A stretch of DNA of 7,656 bases, taken from assembly GCA_038323965.1 (NCBI GenBank), contig JBBQHM010000106.1, positions 1 to 7,656 of the forward strand. The letters are read 5' to 3'. The DNA is from JBBQHM01 sp038323965 (GTDB lineage Bacteria; Verrucomicrobiota; Verrucomicrobiia; Chthoniobacterales; UBA10450). A model generated the notes under the pieces. It searched no databases and was not told where the DNA came from. It was given only the letters and a program-made list of their open reading frames with translations. Shown one piece after another: positions 1 to 5,675 of this stretch. The translations under genes and the position numbers were made by a program. The stretch's first letter is position 1; each line of letters begins with the position of its first letter.

Positions 1-27
1 CCCTCCTCCTGAAAGCGAACCCCACCC

Positions 28-122
28 ACGGTCATCCCGAGCGAAGCCGAGGGACCCCGTGGCGTAAGAGCGACGCGGCCAGATAGTCCACGGGGTCCCT
101 CGGCTTCGCTCGGGATGACCGT
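28..122. repeat. Long perfect inverted repeat (35-bp arms, 25-bp spacer) at the serS 3' end
   Basis: The arms at 28-62 and 88-122 are exact reverse complements, with a 25-bp non-palindromic spacer at 63-87. The arm core reads CATCCCGAGCGAAGCCGAGG. The right arm ends on the last base of the serS stop codon (122-124), so the element sits exactly at the gene end. As RNA it would form a very stable hairpin and could act as a 3'-end stabiliser or a factor-assisted terminator, but no T-run follows on either strand. From memory, closely similar GTCATCCCGAGCGAAGC-type palindromes are dispersed between genes in many soil bacteria, so a REP/MITE-like repeat family is likely. I see no target-site duplication at its edges. 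Confidence 0.85.
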
Positions 123-1393
123 TAGAAACTAATCTCCGCCGCGCCGAAGTACGGCAGCAGAATTTCTGGCAGCCGGATTGACCCGTCGGTTTGCTGATAC
201 GTCTCGATGAGCGCGACGAACAACCTAGGCAACGCAACGCCTGAGCCGTTGAGCGTGTGGCAAAATCGATTCTTCCCTTCGGCATCCTTGAAGCGCAAAT
301 TCATTCGACGCGCCTGAAAGTCCTCAAAGTTCGAACAGCTCGATACTTCCAGATAGGCCTTTTGTCCGGGTGCCCACACCTCGATGTCATACGTTTTCGC
401 TGAACCGAAGGTCACGTCGCCGGTGCAAAGTTCTACAACGCGATAATGCAATCCAAGCAGCTGCAGCACACGCTCGGCGTCATGCGTCAGCGCTTCGTGC
501 TCGGCGTAGGACGTTTCCGGCGTTGTCACTTTTACCAGTTCCACTTTGTCGAATTGATGAACTCGAATGATACCGCGTGTTTCGCGCCCGGCTGAGCCGG
601 CTTCACGTCGGAAACAGGGGGTGTAGGCCGCGAACTTTTTCGGCAAAGCATCGACGTGCAGCAGTTCTTCCCGGTAAAAGTTCGTGACTGGAACTTCGGC
701 CGTCGGCGCCAGGAACATCTCGTTCCCCGCCAGCCCATACATGTCATCCTCGAATTTCGGGAGTTGCGTGGTGCCGACCATGCACTCGCGTCGCACCAGA
801 AAGGGCGGACTCATTTCGGTGTAGCCGTGCTCCCGCGTGTGCAGCTCCAGCAGGAAATTTATCAGGGCGCGTTCCAGTCTGGCGCCCGCCCCCGTGAAGC
901 AAATGAATCCGCTGCCGCTGAGTTTTGCCGCGCGGTCGAGGTCGAATAATTTCAACGATTCGCCGAGGGCGACGTGGTCTCGAGCGCCCGCCAGCGTTGG
1001 CTTTTCGCCCCACTCGCGGACGGTGGGATTCTCACTCGCATCACGACCAATTGGCGCTTTCGCATGCGGCAGATTTGGGATCTGCAGCAGGAGTTCGCGC
1101 TGCTGATTTTCCGCTGCGGTCGCCTGCTCGTTGAGCGCGTTGAATTCATCCCCGATCGCCCGCACGCGATCTTCCAGGCCGGCGCTCGCTTCGCCTTTTC
1201 CGCGCAGCGCACCAATTTCCTTGCTCAGCTTTTTTCGTTCGGCCTGCAGCGTCTGCAGTGCCGTCTCCGTTTTCCGGCGTTCGCGGTCGATCCGCAGCAG
1301 CTCGTCGATCTTCGAGGCGTCATCGCCGCCCCGGGTGGCGAGACGTTCCTTCACAAAATCCGGTTGCTCACGGACAAGGCGGATATCGAGCAT
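122..1393 (-). CDS. serS: Seryl-tRNA synthetase (class II aminoacyl-tRNA synthetase)
   Basis: The enzyme charges tRNA-Ser (and tRNA-Sec where present) with serine in the cytoplasm, through a seryl-adenylate. The ATG at 1393 gives 423 residues, the usual family length, and the typical start MLDIRLVREQPDFVKERL. A GTG 13 codons upstream (1432) is possible but would add a non-conserved extension. Residues about 27-99 are the charged heptad-like coiled-coil arm that grips the tRNA long variable arm. Motif 1 lies near 175-200, ending in MSPPFLV. The serine-pocket loop TAEVPVTN is at 231-238, motif 2 (FRREAGSAGRETRG) at 261-274, a conserved SSCSNFEDFQARR segment near 351-363, and motif 3 (GSGVALPRLFVALIE) at 383-397. 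All catalytic motifs look intact. The gene is divergent from the DUF4126 gene. No T-box-like leader fits in the 74-bp intergenic region, and no clear Shine-Dalgarno precedes the ATG. Confidence 0.98.
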   Translation of the reverse strand: MLDIRLVREQPDFVKERLATRGGDDASKIDELLRIDRERRKTETALQTLQAERKKLSKEIGALRGKGEASAGLEDRVRAIGDEFNALNEQATAAENQQRELLLQIPNLPHAKAPIGRDASENPTVREWGEKPTLAGARDHVALGESLKLFDLDRAAKLSGSGFICFTGAGARLERALINFLLELHTREHGYTEMSPPFLVRRECMVGTTQLPKFEDDMYGLAGNEMFLAPTAEVPVTNFYREELLHVDALPKKFAAYTPCFRREAGSAGRETRGIIRVHQFDKVELVKVTTPETSYAEHEALTHDAERVLQLLGLHYRVVELCTGDVTFGSAKTYDIEVWAPGQKAYLEVSSCSNFEDFQARRMNLRFKDAEGKNRFCHTLNGSGVALPRLFVALIETYQQTDGSIRLPEILLPYFGAAEISF

Positions 1394-1418
1394 GCCCGCT
1401 GATATCAGGGCAGCGGGC
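1394..1418 (-). promoter_or_regulatory. Hairpin directly abutting the serS start codon
   Basis: On the minus strand GCCCGCTG (1418-1411) pairs perfectly with CAGCGGGC (1401-1394), leaving a 9-nt loop. The last stem base is the base immediately before the serS ATG. A nested 10-bp palindrome CTGATATCAG (1399-1408) offers a competing fold. There is no purine-rich ribosome-binding site here, so the structure occupies the place where one would be. It may modulate serS translation or be a protein-binding operator in the divergent promoter region. The pairing is seen directly; the function is inferred. Confidence 0.4.
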
Positions 1419-1433
1419 GAACTGCAAATCACC

Positions 1434-1461
1434 GTGACAATAAATCGGGCGGGCAGATAGT
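1434..1461 (+). promoter_or_regulatory. Candidate sigma70-type promoter of the DUF4126-DUF2851 pair
   Basis: GTGACA (1434-1439, 5 of 6 to TTGACA) and GATAGT (1456-1461, 4 of 6 to TATAAT) are separated by 16 bp. Only 6 nt separate the -10 hexamer from the GTG at 1468, so transcription would begin at or next to the start codon. The match is moderate and could be chance. Confidence 0.3.
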
Positions 1462-1467
1462 TCTCAC

Positions 1468-2514
1468 GTGGAACGGCTGAACTTATTAGGCGTAGCGCTG
1501 GGGCTGGCCGCGCTTGCCGGCATCAATCTTTATCTCACCGTTTTCGCAACCGGACTCGCCATCCATTTCCATTGGATCAATCTCGCGCCGCAGTTTCAAT
1601 CGCTTGCTGTCCTGGGCGAACCGATCGTGCTGTGGATCGCCGGCGTCCTCTACGCGCTGGAATTTCTGGCTGATAAAGTTCCATGGCTCGATTCCGCCTG
1701 GGACGCCGTCCACACCGTCATCCGGCCGATCGGTGGCGCGATGCTCGCGATCCAGGTGCTCGGTCATCCCAGTCCGACTTTTAGCGTCGTCGTAGCCCTG
1801 CTCGCAGGCGGCACCAGCCTGCTGACCCACAGCGCGAAGGCGGCGACGCGTCTCGTTTCAAACACCTCGCCCGAGCCGTTCTCAAACATCGCACTAAGTC
1901 TCGGCGAAGATGCGGCGGTGGTCGGCGGCCTCGCCTTGATCCATTACAATCCCATTGTTGCACTCGGCGTTTTCGCGGCGCTGCTCGCGGGCTTCGCCTA
2001 CTTCGCGCCGAAAGTTTTCCGCGCCGCCAAGGTGAAAATGTATCTCGTGCTGCAAAAATTAAACTTCCCGGCCGACGTTGGAACTCCGGTCACGTTGCCG
2101 ATTGAATTACCGGCGCGCCTCGCACCGGTGTGGAGTCAGCAGGATAAGCTGGGCGATACCATCGCGTGGGCAGTTCCGTGCATTAGTGGGCGGGCGCGGG
2201 GAATCGCCGGAAATCTTTTCGGGGCGATTGTGGCCACGAATGAAGACGACCGCCGGATTGCGTTCATCGCTCGCAAGGGTCGCAGGTCGATCACGCACTT
2301 GATCGATTTGAACGACGTGACAATTTCGCGCGACCCGAAGTTCCTTTCCGAAAACCTGGTGATCTTTGCCACTGCAGGACGCGTCCCAAGGAACCTTTTT
2401 ATTTTCCCGCGCACACGTGCGGCGCTGGTCGAACTGATCGCTCAAGATTTGAGAATTCGCATGAAGCGCTTGGACGCCGCAGGCGCGCAGGACGAACCTG
2501 TTTTGACCGCCTGA
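1468..2514 (+). CDS. DUF4126 family membrane protein with an extra C-terminal soluble domain
   Basis: Residues about 5-185 match my recollection of the DUF4126 family, integral membrane proteins of unknown function. Hydrophobic stretches lie near 6-34, 50-67, 88-115, 150-158 and 162-180. Conserved-looking polar patches include LADKVPWLDSAWDAVHTVIRP (about 67-87; key residues D69, D75, D79, R86) and HSAKAATRLVSNTSPEP (121-137). After residue 190 the chain becomes soluble and of mixed alpha/beta character to about 330, with a run of probable strands (IVATNEDDRRIAFIARKGR and similar) that resembles no family I can name. The start must be GTG: an in-frame TAA lies at 1441 and no ATG or other standard start lies between it and the GTG. 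No Shine-Dalgarno is visible. It is the first gene of a probable two-gene operon, with 23 bp to the DUF2851 gene. The function is unknown; a role in the inner membrane is inferred from the hydrophobic segments. Confidence 0.85.
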   Translation: MERLNLLGVALGLAALAGINLYLTVFATGLAIHFHWINLAPQFQSLAVLGEPIVLWIAGVLYALEFLADKVPWLDSAWDAVHTVIRPIGGAMLAIQVLGHPSPTFSVVVALLAGGTSLLTHSAKAATRLVSNTSPEPFSNIALSLGEDAAVVGGLALIHYNPIVALGVFAALLAGFAYFAPKVFRAAKVKMYLVLQKLNFPADVGTPVTLPIELPARLAPVWSQQDKLGDTIAWAVPCISGRARGIAGNLFGAIVATNEDDRRIAFIARKGRRSITHLIDLNDVTISRDPKFLSENLVIFATAGRVPRNLFIFPRTRAALVELIAQDLRIRMKRLDAAGAQDEPVLTA

Positions 2515-2537
2515 TCGGCGTCGGCTACGCGGCCAAC

Positions 2538-3905
2538 ATGTTACCGGATTGGCAACGCTACGCTTCATCGCGAAATGCCGGCCGCATCCGCGAACGATCA
2601 CTTCTTCCGCCGGCCCGAATTCCATCGGAGCTTGAGCTGCAGGCACGGTGGTTCACCGGAGAATTCGGCCGTGAATTTACCACAACAGCCGGCGATCAGA
2701 TCGAAATCGTCCAACTTGGCACGTGGAATCGTGAAGCCGGCCCCGATTTCCGGGACGCATCGATTCGCACTTCCAGTGGCGCAATCAGTCGAGGCTGTAT
2801 CGAGATCGATTTGGTCGATCGAAGCTGGGAAACTCATGGCCACGCCACGGATCCCGCTTTTGAGAGCACGGTCCTGCACATCTTTATCGAAAGCGGGGGG
2901 CGCGAATTCTTCACGCGCACCGTCTCGCATCGCAACGTGCCGCAGATTCAGCTCGATCTCTCGTCGCTGCGCGGAAATCTCGCCGCCGATGTCCCGCTGG
3001 CACGGCCGGGTCGCTGTCACGCGCCCTTGGGATCGTCGGATGTCTTGCATGTCGAAAGCATCCTCGCCGCCGCCGCGCGATTCCGTTTGCAACGCAAGGC
3101 GGACCGATTCCGCCGTGCCATCGAAAGCCACGGTCGAGATGAAGCGCTGTATCAAGCGATCGCAGCCGCCCTGGGTTACAAAAATAATCAGCTGCCGTTT
3201 ACGCTCCTGACCCAGCGTCTTCCGTTGAAATTTCTGCAGGAAAAACCGGACGATGCCGAGGCGCTTTTGTTTGGCATCGGCGGATTTCTCCACGCCGCCG
3301 ACCTCGCGGAATTCGTCCAGCCCACGCGCACTTACCTGCGCGGATTGTGGGACCGTTGGTGGCCGTATCGCAGCCCTCAGGAGCGACTGATATTACCCCG
3401 AGATATTTGGAATCTCAGCGGCTCTCGACCAATGAATCACCCGCAGCGACGACTGGGCGCGCTCGCCGCCATCGTCCAAATTTGGCCATCGCTCATTTCC
3501 TCACTAAACATCGATCTTAACGCGACCTCGCACTTGTTGCTGAGTTTGCGACACGACTTTTGGAGCACGCATTACACCGCCACCTCCGCCGCCTCGCCCA
3601 AGGAAGTCGCGCTCATCGGCGAGACGCGGTTTGCGGAACTGGTGGCCAACATATTCGTTCCCCTTTCGCTCGCGGAGGGACGCGATGGCTGGGACGATTA
3701 CTCCACTCTTCCGGCGCAGCTCACAAATCGCGCGGTCGAGACGGCAGCGACTCGCTTATTTGGCAGCGACGAGCGCCGCAAAAACTACACTAAAACAGTC
3801 GCGCACCAGCAGGGCCTGCTGCAAATCTACGAAGACTTCTGTTTGCAGGATGATTCCGATTGCGAGCACTGCCCTTTCCCTGAGCAAATGCAGAAGTGGA
3901 AGTGA
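2538..3905 (+). CDS. DUF2851 family protein of unknown function
   Basis: This 455-residue cytoplasmic-type protein has no signal peptide or membrane segment. Landmarks that I associate with DUF2851 are present in order: ELELQARWF at 31-39, GTWNREAGPDFRDASI at 61-76, GCIEIDLVDRSWETHGH at 86-102, STVLHIFIES at 110-119, ALGYKNNQLPF at 211-221, RPMNHPQRRL at 297-306, QQGLLQIYEDFC at 424-435 and a terminal CEHC pair (C442, C445). The invariant-looking acidic and histidine residues of the N-terminal part (D70, E89, H100, H102, H114) suggest a catalytic or metal site, and the order PD(69-70)...E89-x-D91 recalls PD-(D/E)XK nucleases; this is inference only. The ATG at 2538 is 23 bp after the DUF4126 stop, so the two are likely co-transcribed. 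The first 25 or so residues look poorly conserved, so a later start cannot be excluded. No clear ribosome-binding site precedes it. Confidence 0.88.
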   Translation: MLPDWQRYASSRNAGRIRERSLLPPARIPSELELQARWFTGEFGREFTTTAGDQIEIVQLGTWNREAGPDFRDASIRTSSGAISRGCIEIDLVDRSWETHGHATDPAFESTVLHIFIESGGREFFTRTVSHRNVPQIQLDLSSLRGNLAADVPLARPGRCHAPLGSSDVLHVESILAAAARFRLQRKADRFRRAIESHGRDEALYQAIAAALGYKNNQLPFTLLTQRLPLKFLQEKPDDAEALLFGIGGFLHAADLAEFVQPTRTYLRGLWDRWWPYRSPQERLILPRDIWNLSGSRPMNHPQRRLGALAAIVQIWPSLISSLNIDLNATSHLLLSLRHDFWSTHYTATSAASPKEVALIGETRFAELVANIFVPLSLAEGRDGWDDYSTLPAQLTNRAVETAATRLFGSDERRKNYTKTVAHQQGLLQIYEDFCLQDDSDCEHCPFPEQMQKWK

Positions 3906-3910
3906 GGCTC

Positions 3911-3924
3911 CGCGCAGACGCGCG
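3911..3924 (+). terminator. Short GC hairpin after the DUF2851 gene
   Basis: CGCGC (3911-3915) and GCGCG (3920-3924) can pair around an AGAC tetraloop, starting 6 nt after the stop codon. No T-run follows, so it is at most a weak or factor-dependent terminator. It immediately precedes the tRNA promoter -35 box. Confidence 0.25.
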
Positions 3925-3952
3925 TTGCAATCCCCTGTCGAACTCCTAAAAT
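3925..3952 (+). promoter_or_regulatory. Promoter of tRNA-Gly
   Basis: TTGCAA (3925-3930, 4 of 6 to the -35 consensus) and TAAAAT (3947-3952, 5 of 6 to the -10 consensus) have a 16-bp spacer. They lie 14 bp upstream of the mature tRNA 5' end, which allows a short leader for RNase P processing. The tRNA can therefore be transcribed independently of the upstream protein genes. Confidence 0.55.
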
Positions 3953-3966
3953 CCTCGAACCAAATT

Positions 3967-4037
3967 GCGGGTGTAGTTCAATGGTAGAACGGCAGCTTCC
4001 CAAGCTGCATACGGGGGTTCGATTCCCCTCACCCGCT
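3967..4037 (+). tRNA. tRNA-Gly, anticodon CCC
   Basis: A full cloverleaf can be drawn. The acceptor stem GCGGGTG (3967-3973) pairs with CACCCGC (4030-4036), and U73 at 4037 is the usual discriminator for bacterial tRNA-Gly. The D-stem GTTC (3976-3979) pairs with GAAC (3987-3990). The anticodon stem GCAGC (3992-3996) pairs with GCTGC (4004-4008) around the loop TTCCCAA, which places CCC at 3999-4001. The variable loop is 4 nt. The T-arm GGGGG/CCCCT has one G-U pair and the loop TTCGATT. The terminal CCA is not encoded (GAT follows) and must be added by the CCA-adding enzyme. It decodes GGG glycine codons. Confidence 0.97.
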
Positions 4038-4052
4038 GATTACTAGTCCCAA

Positions 4053-4070
4053 GGGCGAACTAATGCGCCC
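4053..4070. terminator. Weak hairpin between convergent tRNA-Gly and peptide gene
   Basis: GGGCG (4053-4057) pairs with CGCCC (4066-4070) around an 8-nt loop. It lies 15 nt after the tRNA and 4 nt beyond the stop of the opposing peptide gene. With 5 bp and no T-run it is only a tentative bidirectional terminator. Confidence 0.2.
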
Positions 4071-4074
4071 CCTG

Positions 4075-4221
4075 TCAGCCACGCAGGAATGTCTCGTTAT
4101 GATTCGACCAGCCATCCACACTCGATTTAATCCCTGCTTTTGGATTTTTTATCGGCTTTAGGTCACTGACCTTAACCACCGGTTTCTGTGCTTTCACTTT
4201 TGATTTTGTGTTTGTGTTCAT
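4075..4221 (-). CDS. Small lysine-rich peptide with leader-like motif (possible precursor peptide)
   Basis: I do not recognise a named family. The 48-residue product has a basic N-terminal part (nine Lys in residues 6-32) with the motif VKVSDLKPIKNPKAG at 16-30, then a differently composed tail IKSSVDGWSNHNETFLRG (31-48), rich in Ser, Asn, Gly and aromatic residues. This leader-like half, a small-residue pair (A29-G30) and a short polar tail resemble precursor peptides with double-glycine-type processing. From memory, short proteins with a DLKPxKxxKGG motif recur in Acidobacteriota and Verrucomicrobiota, mostly annotated as hypothetical. The ATG at 4221 is chosen because it starts just before the motif-bearing part; a TTG at 4263 would add 14 residues. 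No strong ribosome-binding site is visible. It lies 43 bp downstream of the TPR gene on the same strand and may be co-transcribed. No modification enzyme or transporter is in the window. Confidence 0.55.
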   Translation of the reverse strand: MNTNTKSKVKAQKPVVKVSDLKPIKNPKAGIKSSVDGWSNHNETFLRG

Positions 4222-4264
4222 GATTTGAATTTCGACTGCGCTACTCAGACGCCGTCTTATCAAG

Positions 4265-5161
4265 TCAGCGGCCGCCAGTCAACGTTCGTTTGCGGATAAC
4301 TTTACGCACAGAGAAATTTTTCGGGACGGACAACACCGCAGCGTAATTGTTCCGGCAGACGATTACGTTTGGGTGCCGTGGAGAAAGCGCGCCTCGGAAG
4401 ATCGATAACGCGCGCTTGTAATGCGTGGCCGCGAGATTCCGCCGACCCTGGCTTTGATAGAGCAACGCCATGTTGTTAAGTGTCACAGCGACGTCGATAT
4501 GCTTTCGCCCAAGCAGCGTTTCCTTCAGGTCGAGAGCGTCCTGATAGAAAGTCTCCGCCGCAGTGAACTTGCCGGTTGCGTAGTAAGAAGCAGCTAAATT
4601 ATTCAAGGTGACCGCGATCTCGTAAGCGTCCGGCTTCGCTGCGGCCCGGAATACTCGTAAACCTCGGCGATAGAGACGCTGCGCCTCTTTGTGTTTCCCA
4701 CGCCCATCCAGAATAGCGCCGAGGGCAACTTCGTCAGCGGCAACCAAAGGGTGTTTAGCGCCCAACGCACGCGTGCGTATTTTTACCGCTTTGCGCGCAA
4801 ACGGTTCGCCCCGCCCGTGCCGGCCCCGCGCGTGCTCAAGACCGCCCAAATTGTGGTAAAGCGTCGCGAGGTCGGAGTCGTCCGCATCGACGGCCGAATG
4901 CAATATTTTGAGAATGCGCCGATAAAGATGTTCGGCTCGCGCGAATTTCCCCGTATATTTGCAAAGCACGGCGTAGTCATTTAATGCCGCGCAGGTCTGT
5001 CGACTCGCTCTGCCAAATAACGTGATCGCCTTTTGCAGAGCGCGCTTTAGCGCCTGTTCCGCCCCGCGATATTGACCCCGGCGGCAATAATCTCTGCCTG
5101 CCTCGGAAAGCCTTCGAAGTGCAACCGCATTTACACTTTTAGTCCGCCGAGGACGTTTCAT
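4265..5161 (-). CDS. Tetratricopeptide repeat protein (kinesin-light-chain-like TPR_12/TPR_10 type)
   Basis: This 298-residue protein (from the ATG at 5161) is built almost entirely of TPR units spaced 42 residues apart, the period of kinesin-light-chain-type TPRs. Units start near residues 17, 59, 101, 143, 185 and 227, with a partial seventh near 269. The clearest are TLNNLAASYYATGKFTAAE and TLNNMALLYQSQGRRNLAA. Such arrays form a right-handed superhelix that binds peptides or partner proteins. There is no signal peptide or membrane segment, and both ends are basic (KRPRRTK at the start, RKVIRKR near the end), so it is probably cytoplasmic. No fused enzymatic or DNA-binding domain is present. 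A TTG three codons upstream (5170) is an alternative start. No Shine-Dalgarno is visible. Downstream on the same strand lies the small peptide gene, a possible binding partner by inference. Confidence 0.85.
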   Translation of the reverse strand: MKRPRRTKSVNAVALRRLSEAGRDYCRRGQYRGAEQALKRALQKAITLFGRASRQTCAALNDYAVLCKYTGKFARAEHLYRRILKILHSAVDADDSDLATLYHNLGGLEHARGRHGRGEPFARKAVKIRTRALGAKHPLVAADEVALGAILDGRGKHKEAQRLYRRGLRVFRAAAKPDAYEIAVTLNNLAASYYATGKFTAAETFYQDALDLKETLLGRKHIDVAVTLNNMALLYQSQGRRNLAATHYKRALSIFRGALSPRHPNVIVCRNNYAAVLSVPKNFSVRKVIRKRTLTGGR

Positions 5162-5344
5162 TTCAATCAAACGAGGGCTTTCGAGCGTCGGCTTAATTAA
5201 GGGAACACAACAACCTTGTCGTCATTTTTGCCAGAGTTAAGTGCGAGTGCAGCCCTTGATAAAACTAGCCGGGGCGCTTGGGAACGCGCGTAACAGCAAG
5301 CCGGACGAAGAACTACACGAAGATTACACGTCAGGAGGCCAGCG

Positions 5345-5440
5345 GTGGCTGCATCACTTACTAACATCTCACCGCGGGTCACGGAAACGCTACGGTCGCC
5401 TCCTCCTTTATCAGCAGGCGCCGGTTTGCTAGCTACTTGA
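5345..5440 (+). CDS. Possible 31-codon small ORF with strong ribosome-binding site
   Basis: The GTG at 5345 is preceded by AGGAGG (5333-5338) with a 6-nt spacer, the best Shine-Dalgarno match I found in the window. The frame runs 31 codons to a TGA at 5438-5440, and a perfect 8-bp hairpin begins on the next base. The product starts VAASLTNISPRVTETLRSPP and ends LSAGAGLLAT; I recognise nothing in it. The reading frame is short enough to be chance, and the gap offers no neighbour on this strand. Confidence 0.15.
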   Translation: MAASLTNISPRVTETLRSPPPLSAGAGLLAT

Positions 5441-5461
5441 GCGGACGCTCACCGCGTCCGC
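5441..5461 (+). terminator. Perfect 8-bp hairpin in the gap
   Basis: GCGGACGC (5441-5448) pairs with GCGTCCGC (5454-5461) around a TCACC loop. It starts on the base after the stop codon of the small ORF at 5345-5440. No T-run follows on either strand, so termination would need a factor; it could equally be a structured RNA element or an operator-like site. Confidence 0.3.
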
Positions 5462-5635
5462 CTACATATCTAGACACCAACTTGGAAACGACGGTGATTG
5501 CTATGAATCGAATGAGCCAGCGGAACATCATTGAGACATCGATTGAAGAGTCATGATCGGATGCCTTGTTGAAAATCGCGACCCTATGTTTGGCAATTTG
5601 ACATCGAGCATCCGCGAAATGGCTCTACCGGAAGT

Positions 5636-5675
5636 CTAACGGCTAAGTCTCGTTAGTCGCACCAACTCGGTGCGA
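5636..5675 (-). terminator. Two adjacent hairpins just after the delta-60 protein gene
   Basis: On the minus strand the first stem, TCGCACC (5675-5669) with GGTGCGA (5663-5657), begins 1 nt after the TAA at 5679-5677. It has 7 bp and a 5-nt loop. The next base starts a second stem, CTAACG (5656-5651) with CGTTAG (5641-5636), with 6 bp and a 9-nt loop. No T-run follows. The position directly behind the stop codon suggests a 3'-end structure or a non-canonical terminator for the large secreted-protein gene. Confidence 0.4.

Noticed and set aside
1..122. Inverted repeat as terminal repeats of an insertion sequence
   Set aside because: Only 25 bp lie between the arms, there is no transposase, and no target-site duplication is visible.
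974..1460. Plus-strand open frames of 109 and 142 codons opposite the serS N-terminus
   Set aside because: They lie fully antisense to the well-supported serS coiled-coil region. Their low-complexity Arg/Ser-rich translations are typical of shadow frames in GC-rich DNA.
1394..1467. T-box leader upstream of serS
   Set aside because: The intergenic region is only 74 bp and lacks the T-box sequence and a terminator/antiterminator pair.
3967..4037. tRNA-Gly as an attachment site for an integrated element
   Set aside because: No integrase gene and no duplicated tRNA 3' end are visible in the window.
5276..5342. Resemblance to the 3' part of a cobalamin riboswitch (GGGAA..., GTCAGGAGGCC)
   Set aside because: The conserved core (GCCACTG, the CCCGCAACTGT region) is missing and no B12-related gene lies downstream on that strand.
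5197..5432. 61-codon minus-strand and 63-codon plus-strand overlapping open frames in the gap
   Set aside because: They overlap each other antisense, show no domain, signal peptide or ribosome-binding site, and have lengths expected by chance.
5598..5626. Perfect TTGACA on the plus strand as a promoter
   Set aside because: The hexamer 17 bp downstream is GGCTCT, no -10-like sequence is at proper spacing, and no plus-strand gene follows.
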